Shown: piece by piece, positions 15,652 to 25,775 of the stretch
Numbering within the stretch: the first letter of the stretch is position 1
Layout: each line of letters begins with the position of its first letter
Source of the DNA: Motilibacter aurantiacus
GTDB taxonomy: Bacteria; Actinomycetota; Actinomycetes; Motilibacterales; Motilibacteraceae
Reading direction: 5' to 3'
Length of the DNA stretch: 64,000 bases
NCBI RefSeq assembly: GCF_011250645.1
Contig: NZ_JAANNO010000009.1
Coordinates: 62,001-126,000 of the forward strand
The notes under the pieces: model-generated
Databases searched by the model: none
Seen by the model: only the letters and a program-made list of their open reading frames with translations
What the model was told of the DNA's origin: nothing
Translations under genes and position numbers: made by a program

Positions 15652-18198
15652 GTGATCCGGCGGAGACCGACCGCCAGGGCGGCGCTGGTCGCCGCCCTGC
15701 TCGGCCTGCTCCTCGTGGACGCCGCGGCGGGCTCCGTGCTGTCCGCTCAGCGCAGCAGCCGGCAGGAGCGGGTCGACGAGCAGCTGACCCCGGCGCGCAC
15801 GCAGCTGGCGGCCCTGTCGAAGGCCTTCGTGGACCAGGAGACCGGCGTCCGTGGCTTCGTGGTGACCGGCGCCGAGGAGTTCCTCGAGCCGTACGTCGCC
15901 GGGCGCCGGGAACAGGCGCGGCTCGCCTCCGACCTCGGCCGCCTGTGGCGGGAGGACCGGGCGCTCTCCGACCGGCTGGACGAGGTCCTCGCCGCGGCCG
16001 AGGACTGGCGGCAGAACGCCGCGGAGCCGGAGATCGCGTACCGGCGGGCGGGGGACGAGGCCCGGTCGGTCGCGCTGGTCACCAACCGCACGGGCAAGGT
16101 CCGCTTCGACCGGCTGCGTGCGCTGGTCGCGGACCTGCAGGGGCACCTGGACGCGGAAGCCGACCGGGTCAACGACCAGACCCGCCGGTCCGCGGACCTG
16201 GCCAACGCGATCGTGGTGGCCAGCGCGATGCTGGCCCTCCTGCTCGCTGCGGCCCTGTCGACCCAGGTGCAGCGCCGTGTCCTCGGCCCGCTGCGCCGGC
16301 TGCGGCCCCGGGCGGAAGCGGCCGCCCGCGATCCCCGCTCGGGGCAGGTCCCCATCCCGACCGGGGACCCCGACGTACGCGCGGTCGCGCGGTCCGCGGA
16401 GCAACTGCGCAGGACGGCGGTGCGCAACGAGGAGTCCGCCGCCCGCGCGCAGCAGGCACTGGCTCAGGAAGCGCCCAGCGTGGCGGCGATCAGCGCGGAG
16501 CTCGCGCCGACGGCTGGGGCACTGCCGGCGGGGCTGCGGTGGGCCGGCAGGACCGTTCCCGCGGAGGGGGACGTCCCCGGCGACGTGTACGACGTCTTCG
16601 CCGTCAGCCCACAGCAGGTGGCCGTGCTCGTCGCGGACGCCGCCGGCCACGGCCCGCAGGCGGGGCTGGTCGCGCTGCGGGCGAAGCACGTCCTCGCCGG
16701 CGCCGTGCGGCACGGCCTCGACCCCGCCGGGGCAGTCGCGCGCCTCGCCGAGGAGCTGGGCGACACGGGCGAGGGCTTCCTCAGCGTCTTCCTCGCGACG
16801 GTTGACCTGCCGGGCGGCGCTCTGCGGTACGCGAGCGCCGGGCACCCGGCCGCCGTGCTGCTCTCCACGGGCGCGGTCGAGCGCCTTCCCCCGACCGGGC
16901 CGCTGCTCGGGCCCGTGCCCGGCCGGTGGGCCACGGCTTCGGCGGTGCTGCCGCCGCACGGCACCCTCGCGGTCACCACGGACGGGGTGTCCGGCACCGC
17001 GGTGGGCGAGGCGCGGGTGTCCGGCGTCGAGCGGCTGGTCGAGCACCTGGGCGACGCGACCAGGACCACCGCGCGCGCAGAGGGCTCCCTGGACCTCGGC
17101 TCCGTGATCGACGCCGTCCTGGCGGACCCCTCCCCTGCCGCGGGACCCGCTCGCGCCCGGCCGCAGGACGACCGGACCGTCGTCCTGCTGCACCGCCCCG
17201 CTCACGCCGCCGCGGACCAGCAGTGGACGACGCTGCCGGCCGTGCCGGCGAGCGCCGGCGCAGCCCGCCGGCTGCTGCGCGAGACGGTCCCGCCCCCGGG
17301 CGACGACCTCCTCGAAGCCGCCGAGCTCTGCCTGACCGAGCTGGTGACGAACGCGGTCCTGCACGGCGGCGGCACCGAGATCGCGGTGAGCCTCGCACTG
17401 GAGCAGGGCGTGCTGCGCCTGGGGGTGCGCGACCGCTCGGACAGCCACCCTCGGCTCCTGGTGCACAGCGCCTCCGCCGGAACGGGCAGGGGGCTCGCGC
17501 TCGTCGCCGAGCTCAGCGAGCGGTGGGGCAGCGACCCGAGCCCCGCCGGCGGGAAGGTCGTCTGGTGCGAGCTGACCGAGGAGTCCGCCGGACGCGGCGC
17601 CGGAGCCGGCGACGCGTGGCTCGCCGACCTTGCCGAGCTGCTCGACGCCGACCTCGACGCCGACCTCGACGCCGGCCTGCTCGACGGCGTGCCCCGCGAC
17701 GGGACCGGGCCCGACGACGCTCCGCCGCGCGCGGCCGCTCTCCTCCTGCGCTACCCCGTCCGGCTCGGGATGCGGGCCCGCGAGCACTACCGGTCGCTGC
17801 TGCGCGAGTGCCAGCTGCGCGTCCTGCACGCACCCAGGGACGCGGACGCGGCGGCGACCCGAGCGGCGGCCGAGCTCCTCGCCGACGTCTACACCCGGCG
17901 GCTGCGCGTGCAGGACGTGACCGGTGGCGGCCCCGGCGTCGAGGACACCCTGCTCGCGGCCTTCACCCGAGGGGACAGGACGGCGGACCTGCTCCTCTCC
18001 CTGGGCGAGCGACCGGAGGAGCTGCTGGCAGCCGCCGCCGGGGCGCTCGATCAGGTGCGCCGCGCGACCGCCACCGGCGAGCTCCTGACCGAGCGGACGC
18101 CCTCCGGTGTCGCCGAGCTCGACGCGTGGGCGATCGAGGAGTGCGAGCGTCAGCTGGCCGGCCGCAGCGCGACGCCCTGGCCCGGCCCGCTCGACTGA
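15652..18198 (+). CDS. CHASE3-SpoIIE phosphatase-HATPase fusion protein
   Basis: I chose the GTG at 15652 because AGGAGG ends 5 bases before it; a GTG at 15646 is inside that motif. The protein has 848 residues. Order: TM helix (about 8-28), CHASE3 sensor (about 35-180, with FVDQETGVRGFVVTG), second TM (about 190-210), HAMP-like linker, PP2C/SpoIIE phosphatase (about 280-525) with its acidic motifs (GDVYDVF, VADAAGHG, TTDGV, DDRTVV), an RsbW-like ATPase domain (about 530-650, LTELVTNAVLHGG), and a C-terminal alpha-helical domain often attached to these proteins. It can in principle dephosphorylate an anti-anti-sigma factor and bind one within one chain, linking an extracytoplasmic signal to a stress sigma factor. 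Confidence 0.9.
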   Translation: MIRRRPTARAALVAALLGLLLVDAAAGSVLSAQRSSRQERVDEQLTPARTQLAALSKAFVDQETGVRGFVVTGAEEFLEPYVAGRREQARLASDLGRLWREDRALSDRLDEVLAAAEDWRQNAAEPEIAYRRAGDEARSVALVTNRTGKVRFDRLRALVADLQGHLDAEADRVNDQTRRSADLANAIVVASAMLALLLAAALSTQVQRRVLGPLRRLRPRAEAAARDPRSGQVPIPTGDPDVRAVARSAEQLRRTAVRNEESAARAQQALAQEAPSVAAISAELAPTAGALPAGLRWAGRTVPAEGDVPGDVYDVFAVSPQQVAVLVADAAGHGPQAGLVALRAKHVLAGAVRHGLDPAGAVARLAEELGDTGEGFLSVFLATVDLPGGALRYASAGHPAAVLLSTGAVERLPPTGPLLGPVPGRWATASAVLPPHGTLAVTTDGVSGTAVGEARVSGVERLVEHLGDATRTTARAEGSLDLGSVIDAVLADPSPAAGPARARPQDDRTVVLLHRPAHAAADQQWTTLPAVPASAGAARRLLRETVPPPGDDLLEAAELCLTELVTNAVLHGGGTEIAVSLALEQGVLRLGVRDRSDSHPRLLVHSASAGTGRGLALVAELSERWGSDPSPAGGKVVWCELTEESAGRGAGAGDAWLADLAELLDADLDADLDAGLLDGVPRDGTGPDDAPPRAAALLLRYPVRLGMRAREHYRSLLRECQLRVLHAPRDADAAATRAAAELLADVYTRRLRVQDVTGGGPGVEDTLLAAFTRGDRTADLLLSLGERPEELLAAAAGALDQVRRATATGELLTERTPSGVAELDAWAIEECERQLAGRSATPWPGPLD
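17641..17676 (+). repeat. Three tandem 12-base units inside the CHASE3-SpoIIE gene
   Basis: The unit CTCGACGCCGAC occurs three times in register (the last ends GGC), encoding an acidic LDAD repeat between the ATPase and C-terminal domains. It can vary in length by slippage without breaking the frame. Confidence 0.8.
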
Positions 18199-18211
18199 GG
18201 TGGCCGTGGGC

Positions 18212-20668
18212 TCACGCGCTCGCGCGCAGCGCCGCCGCCGGCGGGCCTACCGGCTCCGGGCCCGTCGACGCCAGCGGCAGCCAGAGGTGCAGGACCGAGC
18301 CCTGGGCCGGCGCGCCCTCCTCGTCGGCCGGCCTGTCGTCGATCCACAGCCGGCCCGCGTGCCGCTCGACGATCCGCCGGCACGTGGCGAGGCCGATCCC
18401 GGTGCCCTCGTAGCCGGACGTCGGCTCACGGTGGAACATGCGGAAGACCTTGTCCCTGGCGTCGGCCGGGATCCCGATCCCGTTGTCCGCGATCTCGATC
18501 GCCCAACCGTCGCCCGTGGGGCGAGCCGTGAGGTCCACCCGCGGCGGCACTCCGGGCGCGACGTACTTGACCGCGTTGCCGATCAGGTTCGCCAGCACCT
18601 GGCGCAACAGGACGGGGTGGGCCGCGACGATGGGCAGCGCGCCGGCGCGCAGGGCGCCGCCCGACCGCTCGAGGAGCGGTGCGAGGTCGAGCGCGACCTC
18701 CTCGACGACCTGATTGACGTCCACGGGCTCGAGGGCGAGGGGCGCACTGCTCGCGCGCGCGTAGGCCAGCAGGCCGTCGATGAGTGCGCGCATGCGGTCG
18801 GCGCCGCGTTGGATCGCGGCGACCGCCGTGGCCTCGACGCTGTCCGCGTCGAAGTCCCCGAGGTCGTGGAGGAGCTCGGCATAACCGGCGACGGTCGTGA
18901 TCGGGTTCTTCAGGTCGTGCGCCACGCTCGCGGTGAAGCGGTCGAGCTCCGCGTTGACCTGCTGCAGCGCGGAGTTCGCGGCCCCGAGGTCGGCGTTCGC
19001 CGCGGCCAGGCGCCTCCGGTCGGCCTGCCGTTCGGTGATGTCACGGGAGGCGATGGAGGCGCCGACGACCTCTCCGGCCGCGTCGAGCACCGGCGACACG
19101 GCGACGGACACCTCGACCGTCGAGCCGTCCCGGCGCCGGCCGGTGCTGTCGAGGGGATCGACGTGCTCGCCCGCGACGGCCCGCTGCAGCCACCCGGCGA
19201 GCTGGTCGTCGCCGGCGGGGGCGAGCGTCGCCACCTGCGCGCCGACGACGGCGTCGGCGCCGTAGCCGTAGAGCTGCTCGGCAGCTCGGTTCCACGACGT
19301 GATGGTTCCTTCGAGGTCGACGGAGACGATGGCGTCGCGGGCACCGGAGACGATCCCGGCCAGCGACCGCAGCTCCTGCTCGAGCCGGCGACGCTCGGTG
19401 ACGTCGCGGATCGCCGCGTAGACCCGCCATCGGCCGCCCACCAGCACGGGGGTGACGGTCAGCTCCACGACGAGCTCGGCGCCGTCCCGGTGCCGGGCGG
19501 GCACCTCCACCGCGCCGGCCAGCGTGGGAGCACCGCTCCGGATGAACCGTGCGAAGCCGTCGTGGTGCGCCGAGGCCAGCCGGGTCGGCAGGATGGTCGC
19601 GCGGAGCGTCCGGCCGAGGGCCTGCTCGGCCGACCAGCCGAACAGGCGCACGGCGGCGGGGTTCCACGCGATGATCCGCTCGTCCTCGTCGACCGCGACG
19701 AAGGCGTCGCTACTGGCCGCCAGCACGTGGCGGAGCTCGGCCTCACGAGCCGCCAACTGCTCCTGCAGCGCATGGGCGGCCTGCAACTGCTCGTACTGCT
19801 CGGCCAGCGTCTCGGCGTGAGCACGTAGCCGCGAGTAGAGGGTGGTGATCTCGCGGAGCAGGGACGCGAGGACGACGAGCGCAGCCGCGAGTGCGAGCAG
19901 CCTCGCGGCGTACCACCCGGCGGTGAAGCGCCCCGTGGCCCACAGGGTGAGGACGACGTCGCCGCAGGACGCGACGACGGCGACGACCGCCCAGGTCTCC
20001 AGCCCGCGCCTGCTCCCGCGGGCCAGTACCCCGGCGACGGCTGCGCCGAGCGCGACGACGTTGACGCCGACGATCCACGGCCCGAAGCGGTCGGTGAGAA
20101 CGGCGTAGCTGCCGTTGCTGATGATGACGGGCAGGTGCCGGGCGCCCGCCGTGACCAGCCCCGTGACCCCGCCGGCGGCGACGGCCAGCCCCGTGAGGCT
20201 GGCCAGGACGACGAGGCCGCGGTGCTGCAGTGCGTCGAGGGCGGCCTCGAGCCGTGCAGGCCACGGCGCCAGCGCGAGGCCGATGAGCGCGGGCAGCCCG
20301 ACGTGCCATGCGGTCCAGAGCCAGGGCGCGCTGCTGGGCGTCGCGCCGAGCAGCCCCTGGGCGGTGAAGAGCCCGGAGAAGACGAGCGCGTGGGGCACGA
20401 CGATGAGCGCGGACCACGCGTACGCCCAGGACAGCACGAGGAGCCTTGCCCGCCCGCCGGACACGTACTGGCTGAGCAGCAGGACGACCGTGATCACGTC
20501 GAGCACGAGCACGGTGGCGAGGAAGCCGGGCATGAAAGCGGGGATCTGGCCGAGGGGCTTGCCGGCGGCGTGCAGCACGGCCGCGACGAGCGCGGGAACG
20601 GCACAGGCCGACACGAGTGGCATCAGCCCGACTCGCGCCTCCGGCACCCCCGACGACAGCTCCGACAC
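18212..20668 (-). CDS. Membrane-anchored PAS-PAS sensor histidine kinase
   Basis: A GTG start gives 818 residues. Seven to eight hydrophobic segments fill roughly the first 270 residues, then a coiled stretch (about 275-325) leads to two PAS domains (about 325-430 and 445-555). After a second coil comes the HisKA dimerisation domain, with the phospho-acceptor His in SVAHDLKNPITT, and a HATPase_c domain with N-box NLIGNAVKY and DNGIGIP. No receiver or response regulator gene is adjacent, so it is an orphan kinase. The membrane part may sense a lipophilic or membrane signal. It overlaps nothing and converges on the SpoIIE gene 14 bases away. Confidence 0.92.
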   Translation of the reverse strand: MSELSSGVPEARVGLMPLVSACAVPALVAAVLHAAGKPLGQIPAFMPGFLATVLVLDVITVVLLLSQYVSGGRARLLVLSWAYAWSALIVVPHALVFSGLFTAQGLLGATPSSAPWLWTAWHVGLPALIGLALAPWPARLEAALDALQHRGLVVLASLTGLAVAAGGVTGLVTAGARHLPVIISNGSYAVLTDRFGPWIVGVNVVALGAAVAGVLARGSRRGLETWAVVAVVASCGDVVLTLWATGRFTAGWYAARLLALAAALVVLASLLREITTLYSRLRAHAETLAEQYEQLQAAHALQEQLAAREAELRHVLAASSDAFVAVDEDERIIAWNPAAVRLFGWSAEQALGRTLRATILPTRLASAHHDGFARFIRSGAPTLAGAVEVPARHRDGAELVVELTVTPVLVGGRWRVYAAIRDVTERRRLEQELRSLAGIVSGARDAIVSVDLEGTITSWNRAAEQLYGYGADAVVGAQVATLAPAGDDQLAGWLQRAVAGEHVDPLDSTGRRRDGSTVEVSVAVSPVLDAAGEVVGASIASRDITERQADRRRLAAANADLGAANSALQQVNAELDRFTASVAHDLKNPITTVAGYAELLHDLGDFDADSVEATAVAAIQRGADRMRALIDGLLAYARASSAPLALEPVDVNQVVEEVALDLAPLLERSGGALRAGALPIVAAHPVLLRQVLANLIGNAVKYVAPGVPPRVDLTARPTGDGWAIEIADNGIGIPADARDKVFRMFHREPTSGYEGTGIGLATCRRIVERHAGRLWIDDRPADEEGAPAQGSVLHLWLPLASTGPEPVGPPAAALRASA

Positions 20669-20848
20669 GGACCCTCACATCGGCCCCTGACGCGGCGGCC
20701 TGAGCAGTTCTCGTCGGGCGGCCGAGCAGCCACCGCGGGAGCCGCGGCAGCCCGGCGTTCTCCTCAGCCCGGCGGGGCACCGTCCGATCCCTAGTCCGAC
20801 CGGGCTCGCGGCTCGGCACCTCGCACGGCACATAGGACGGTGGGCAGG

Positions 20849-22474
20849 ATGAGCGCGACGGAGAAGGCTGCGGTCGGCAGTCGCGGAGGGTGGGCTCGCG
20901 GGCTGAGCGTCCGCACGAAGATCCTCGCGGCCGTCACGGTGGCGGTGCTCGCCGGCTGCGTGGTCGGGACGCTGGGCATCAGGGGGCTGGCCGCGACGAA
21001 CACGGAGGCTCAGGCTCTCTACACGGAGAACTTCGCCGGCCTCGACCAGGCGGCCAAGATGCGGCGCCTGATGGTGCAGGAGCGCCTCGACGTCGTCAAC
21101 CACGGCATCTCGTTCGACCAGGCGACGATGGACACCTACGAGGCCGCGGCCGAGGACACCGAGCAGCAGCTGACCGCCGTCATCGACGAGTACGCCGCCT
21201 CGAACCCCAGCCCGGCTCAGGCCGAGGCTCTCGACGCCTTCCGCGCCGCGCTCGCCGACTACACCCGGATCCGTGACACCGAGCTGTTCCCCGCGTCGCG
21301 CGCGAACGACCTGAAGCGGTGGACCGCGGTCCGGGACAACGAGGCTGCGGCCACGATCAAGGCCATGACGGACGCGGTCGCGACCATGGTTACCGAGGAG
21401 CAGAAGCTCGGCGCGGAGGCCGCGGGCGACGCCCGCGACACGTACCAGGCCAACCGCCTCTCGATGATCGTCGCGCTGCTCCTGGGAGCTCTGCTGTCGC
21501 TGGCACTGGGCTGGCTCGTCGCCCGGGTCATCATGTCCGGGCTCCGACGGGTGCAGCAGGCGGCCGAGGGGCTCCAGGCCGGGGACCTGACGCGCTCGGC
21601 CGATGTGCCGGGCACCGACGAGGTCGGGCGCACCGGGGCCGCGCTCGACGCCGCCCTGGCCGACCTGCGCGGCGTCGTCACCACGATCGATGCCTCCTCC
21701 AGCGGGGTGGCCGCCGCGGCTGCCCAGGTGTCGGCCGCCGCCAGCCAGATCGCCGCCGGCGCCGAGGAGACCTCGGCTCAGGCCGACGTGGTGTCCCGGG
21801 CGGCCGGGGTCGTCTCCACGACCGTGCAGACCGTCGCGGCCGGGTCCGAGGAGATGGGCGCGTCCATTCGGGAGATCTCCACGAACGCCAACGAGGCGGC
21901 GCGCGTGGCGGCCCAGGCCGTCGACGTCGCCGAGGCGACGAACCAGACCATCACCTCCCTCGGGGCCTCCTCCCGCGAGATCGGCGAGGTCGTCAAGGTC
22001 ATCACCTCGATCGCGGAGCAGACCAACCTGCTCGCCCTCAACGCCACCATCGAGGCCGCCCGCGCCGGTGAGGCCGGCAAGGGCTTCGCCGTCGTGGCCG
22101 GCGAGGTCAAGGAGCTGGCGCAGGAGACCGCTCGGGCGACCGAGGACATCGGGCGCCGCGTGGAGGCCATCCAGCACGACACCGGTGAGGCGGTGGAGGC
22201 CATCGGCGAGATCGCGGCGATCATCGCCCGCATCAACGACTTCCAGGTCACCATCGCCTCGGCCGTCGAGGAGCAGACCGCGACCACGTCGGAGATGAAC
22301 CGCAACGTCTCGGCCACCGCGACGTCCTCGGAGGAGATCGCGGGCAACATCACCGGCGTCGCCGAGGCGGCTCAGTCGACCGCTCAGGCGGTCACGGAAG
22401 CCCAGCAGGCCACCAACGCCCTCGCCGGGATGTCGGAGGAGCTGCGCGAGCTCGTGGGCCGCTTCCGCTTCTGA
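20849..22474 (+). CDS. Methyl-accepting chemotaxis protein
   Basis: The ATG at 20849 gives 541 residues. TM1 lies near 24-46, an extracytoplasmic four-helix-bundle type sensor at about 47-195, TM2 near 200-222, a HAMP domain, and the long signalling hairpin. The hairpin tip shows the invariant motif around [20 protein letters not shown], which contacts CheA and CheW. No CheA/W or flagellar genes are in the window, so the receptor is an orphan that must join a core complex encoded elsewhere. It indicates a motile cell. Confidence 0.95.
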   Translation: MSATEKAAVGSRGGWARGLSVRTKILAAVTVAVLAGCVVGTLGIRGLAATNTEAQALYTENFAGLDQAAKMRRLMVQERLDVVNHGISFDQATMDTYEAAAEDTEQQLTAVIDEYAASNPSPAQAEALDAFRAALADYTRIRDTELFPASRANDLKRWTAVRDNEAAATIKAMTDAVATMVTEEQKLGAEAAGDARDTYQANRLSMIVALLLGALLSLALGWLVARVIMSGLRRVQQAAEGLQAGDLTRSADVPGTDEVGRTGAALDAALADLRGVVTTIDASSSGVAAAAAQVSAAASQIAAGAEETSAQADVVSRAAGVVSTTVQTVAAGSEEMGASIREISTNANEAARVAAQAVDVAEATNQTITSLGASSREIGEVVKVITSIAEQTNLLALNATIEAARAGEAGKGFAVVAGEVKELAQETARATEDIGRRVEAIQHDTGEAVEAIGEIAAIIARINDFQVTIASAVEEQTATTSEMNRNVSATATSSEEIAGNITGVAEAAQSTAQAVTEAQQATNALAGMSEELRELVGRFRF

Positions 22475-22476
22475 GC

Positions 22477-22500
22477 GGGCGGGCGGCCTCGCCCGGCCCG
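22477..22500. terminator. GC-rich hairpin between convergent genes
   Basis: GGGCGGGCG pairs with CGCCCGGCCC (one bulged G) across GCCT, between the chemoreceptor stop and the convergent phosphatase gene. It has no T-run, as is common in actinobacteria. Confidence 0.5.
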
Positions 22501-22510
22501 GCCGGGTCGA

Positions 22511-25141
22511 TCAGGGCTCGGGGTCGAGGAACGGCGGCACCCGGTTGGGCCCCGCCTCCACCGGGCGGGGCCGGTCCTGCCGGTGCAGGCGCACCGCGAC
22601 GAGGGCGACGTCGTCCTCGGGCTGACGGGGCAGCATCCGGGCCAGCGCGCGGTCGCACAGCTCGTCGAGCCCGACGCCCTCGGCGGCCAGCGCTGCGAGG
22701 GTGTCGCGCAGCTGCACGAGCCCGGCGTCGAGGGACTGCCCCCGGCGCTCGACCAGGCCATCGGTGTAGAGCAGGACGGTCGACCCCCGGTCCACCGTGA
22801 CCTCGGACTCGACCCGCTGGGCGTCGGGCATGATCCCGAGCAGCAGGTCGGCCTCCAGGCCGACCAGCGGGACGACGGTCCCGTCGGGGTTGACGACCAT
22901 GGGCGGCGGGTGGCCGGCGTTCGACCAGCGCAGCCTGCTGACCCCGCGGGCGCGCTCGTCGGCGGTCTGCTCCAGCCGGGCGACGACGGCGGTGGCGGTG
23001 GTGCCGACCTGCAGGGTGTGCATCACCCGGTCCGCGCGGCGCAGGATCTCCGCCGGGCTGTCGCTGCCCTCCGCGCCGACCGTGCGGACGATGCCGCGCA
23101 CCTGGCCCATGGCCGCCGCCGCGACGACGTCGTGGCCGATGACGTCCCCGATCACCAGGACGGTGGCCCCGTCGGGCTGGACGAACGCGTCGTACCAGTC
23201 GCCGCCGACCTGCGTGGCCTCGGCGGCCGGGGAGTAGCGCACGACGACCTGCATGTGGTCGGGCTCGGGCGGCGCGGTCAGCATCGCGCGCTGCAGCTCC
23301 TCGGCGACGCGGCGCTGCTGGCGGTAGAGCCGGGCGTTGTCCAGGGCGAGCCCGGCGCGGCCTGCCACCTCACCCGCGGTCGCCAGGTCATCCGGGGCGA
23401 ACCGCCCGCGCGCGGCGCCGTTGAAGAGGCTGAGCAGCCCGACCGTGCGGCCGCGCCCGCGCAACGGCAGCACGGTGAACGACTCGGGGGCGAGCTCGCC
23501 GAGCAGCTCGTACGCCTCCCCCGGGCGCAGGACGCGACGGATCGCGGCGGCGGCCCCGGTCGCAGCTCCGATGGGGCGGCCGGTGCGCAGGGCGCGGTGG
23601 ACGAAGGAGTTGTCCAGCAGTGCCTCGAGGCGCAGCCCCGCGTAGCGGGCGACCAGCGGCTCGAGGCTGGGGTCCACGTGCGCCCAGCCGACGTCGCGCA
23701 GCCCGCGGCGGGCTCCGGCGTGCTCGTCGTCGTCGACGAGGGTGACGAGGCACCAGTCGGCGAGGGCGGGGACGACGAGCTCGGCGAGCCGGGCGACCGC
23801 CTGCTCCGGGTCGAGGGTCTCGGCGAGCTCCGCGGTGACCTCGCCCAGCAGCTCCGCGCGCACGGCGGCGCGATGGGCCTGCTCCTGGGCTGCGCGCCGG
23901 GCGGTGATCTCGAGGAAGTAGACCGCGATGCCCTCGCCGCTCGGCCAGACGCGGACCTCATACCAGCCGTTCAGCGGCTCGGGGTAGTAGGCCTCGAACG
24001 TGACGTGCTCGCCGCTCGCCGATGCGCGCCGGTAGCTCGCCTCGAAGTCCGACCCGACGGCGGCCGGGAACAGCTCCCAGATGCTCCCGCCGAGCAGCTC
24101 GCCACGCGGCCGGCCGAGCAGCCGCTCCGCTTCCGCGTTGACGTACGTGAACCGCCAGTCCCGGTCCAGCGAGTAGAACGCCGCGGACATGGCCTCCAGG
24201 ACGCGGGTGACGCGGGCCTCGCCCTCCTGGCGGGCGGTGATGTCGTACGCCGTGCCGAGCACCCGCGTGGCCATGCCGGCCGCGTCGCCGAGCGCGCGGC
24301 CACGGGCGGCCACCCAGCGCACCGTGCCGTCGGGCAGCACCACGCGGTAGTCCGCCTCGTACTCCCCGCAGCAGTCGATCGCCTGCTGCAGGGCCGCCGT
24401 GACCCGGGGCAGGTCGTCCGGGTGCAGCCGCGCGTTGAACGCCTCGATGGACTGGGTGAACGTCGCCGTGTCGTAGCCGAACAGCTCGACCAGCCTGTCG
24501 TCCCAGCGCAGCGTCCCGGAGCCGAGGTCCCAGTCGAACGTCCCGATGCCGCCCGCGCGCACCGCGAGCTCCCAGGCGACGCGGCTGGCCTCGTACTCAT
24601 TCGCGAGGGCCGCCAGCTCCAGCTCGGCGACCGCGGACGCCGCCAGCTGGGCGAGCACCGCGACGTCAGCATCGGTCCAGGGCCGGGGCACCGGGTCGAA
24701 CACGCAGAGCGCCCCGACGGTCTGCCCGTCGTCCGCGACCAGCGGCACGCCGAGGTAGGACGCGACCTGCCCGGTCACGACCGGGGGGAGGGCGGCCACG
24801 CGGCTGTCCGCCCGGGCGTCGGGCACGACCAGCGGCCCGCCCAGCGCAGCGGTCACCGTGCACAGGGAGTCGGTGAGCGCTCCCTGGCTGCCCACCGCGC
24901 CGGCCGGCAGCCCGGCACCCCCCGCGACGGTCTGCACGTCCGTGAGTAACGACACCTGGGCGGCAGGCGCCCGGAGCAGCTGCGCGGCGAGGCCTGACAG
25001 CCGGTCCAGCCCGGGATGGCTGCCCAGGGCGGGAAGCAGGCGCCGCGCGGCCGCCGCGCCGTCCGGATGCGGCCGGTGCGCGGGCAGGTCGACGGCCTCC
25101 CGCTGGGTGGGCGTCGGTCGACCGCCCCCGTCCGCTGCCAC
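22511..25141 (-). CDS. GAF-PAS-PAS-GAF SpoIIE-type serine phosphatase
   Basis: A GTG start gives 876 residues without membrane helices. Order: GAF (about 45-190), PAS_3 (about 200-305, with GTFDWDLGSG), a second PAS (about 315-420), GAF (about 440-610), and a PP2C/SpoIIE phosphatase (about 635-850). The phosphatase motifs are intact: GGDWYDAF, VIGDVIGHD, LLYTDGLVE and EDDVALVAV. It is a soluble input module of a partner-switching pathway, expected to dephosphorylate an anti-anti-sigma factor (STAS protein) in response to small molecules, redox or light. No STAS or sigma gene is in the window. Confidence 0.92.
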   Translation of the reverse strand: MAADGGGRPTPTQREAVDLPAHRPHPDGAAAARRLLPALGSHPGLDRLSGLAAQLLRAPAAQVSLLTDVQTVAGGAGLPAGAVGSQGALTDSLCTVTAALGGPLVVPDARADSRVAALPPVVTGQVASYLGVPLVADDGQTVGALCVFDPVPRPWTDADVAVLAQLAASAVAELELAALANEYEASRVAWELAVRAGGIGTFDWDLGSGTLRWDDRLVELFGYDTATFTQSIEAFNARLHPDDLPRVTAALQQAIDCCGEYEADYRVVLPDGTVRWVAARGRALGDAAGMATRVLGTAYDITARQEGEARVTRVLEAMSAAFYSLDRDWRFTYVNAEAERLLGRPRGELLGGSIWELFPAAVGSDFEASYRRASASGEHVTFEAYYPEPLNGWYEVRVWPSGEGIAVYFLEITARRAAQEQAHRAAVRAELLGEVTAELAETLDPEQAVARLAELVVPALADWCLVTLVDDDEHAGARRGLRDVGWAHVDPSLEPLVARYAGLRLEALLDNSFVHRALRTGRPIGAATGAAAAIRRVLRPGEAYELLGELAPESFTVLPLRGRGRTVGLLSLFNGAARGRFAPDDLATAGEVAGRAGLALDNARLYRQQRRVAEELQRAMLTAPPEPDHMQVVVRYSPAAEATQVGGDWYDAFVQPDGATVLVIGDVIGHDVVAAAAMGQVRGIVRTVGAEGSDSPAEILRRADRVMHTLQVGTTATAVVARLEQTADERARGVSRLRWSNAGHPPPMVVNPDGTVVPLVGLEADLLLGIMPDAQRVESEVTVDRGSTVLLYTDGLVERRGQSLDAGLVQLRDTLAALAAEGVGLDELCDRALARMLPRQPEDDVALVAVRLHRQDRPRPVEAGPNRVPPFLDPEP

Positions 25142-25266
25142 TGCGCGCTCCCCCTACGACAACGAAGCCGCGGCCCGATGGCCGCGGCGCCACCATTGTG
25201 CGGCACCGACGGGGGTGGGCGGGGGGCTCCGGGTGAGCGGCAGGGGCGCCTGGGTAGGAGCCGCCG

Positions 25267-25680
25267 GTGGACAGAGAGCTGCGCGACGGCGCCGAACGGC
25301 TGATCGAGCTTCCGGACGACCTGCGGGCGGCGCGCGTGGCGCGGCAGGCGGTCGCCGACACGCTCGAGCAGTGGGGCGTCGGCGATCGGGTCGACGAGGC
25401 CCTCCTCGCCGTGAGCGAGGTCGCCGGCAACGCCGCGCGCCACGGGCGCCCCCCGATCGACCTCCACCTGTCGCTCGCCGACGGGCGGGTCACGATCAGC
25501 GTGGCCGACCATGACGCCGCGTGCGTCGGGCCGCCGCCACCCGAGGCAGCGCTGGCCGACGAGGGCGCCGAGAGCGGCCGCGGGCTGGCGCTGGTCGACG
25601 CGGTGGCCGACGAGTGGGGGTGCTGCACCCGGCAGGGCCGCAAGCAGGTGTGGTTCGCGCTCTCGACGAGCGCTCCGTGA
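25267..25680 (+). CDS. RsbW-like anti-sigma kinase (HATPase_c)
   Basis: From a GTG start, this 137-residue protein is a stand-alone GHKL ATPase of the RsbW/SpoIIAB class. N-box: LLAVSEVAGNAARHG; G1-like: VADHDA; G2-like: GRGLALVDAVADEWG. Such proteins phosphorylate an anti-anti-sigma factor and sequester a sigma factor. It is divergent from the GAF-PAS phosphatase (125 bases) and followed by another phosphatase, so the three may form one switch. Confidence 0.88.
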   Translation: MDRELRDGAERLIELPDDLRAARVARQAVADTLEQWGVGDRVDEALLAVSEVAGNAARHGRPPIDLHLSLADGRVTISVADHDAACVGPPPPEAALADEGAESGRGLALVDAVADEWGCCTRQGRKQVWFALSTSAP

Positions 25681-25775
25681 CCGTCGCGCTGCCGTGCAGG
25701 CGGGGCGTGGAGGCGGCCGCGGGATCTTCGACCGGCGCGGCAGCGTTCCGCTGATGTGTACGGACGGCTGCGCCC

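Noticed and set aside
14632-17829. A 1,065-codon minus-strand open frame
   Set aside because: It runs antisense to the FNT and CHASE3-SpoIIE genes, its sequence is biased toward Arg, Gly, Glu and His without any domain, and the plus-strand genes have full motifs.
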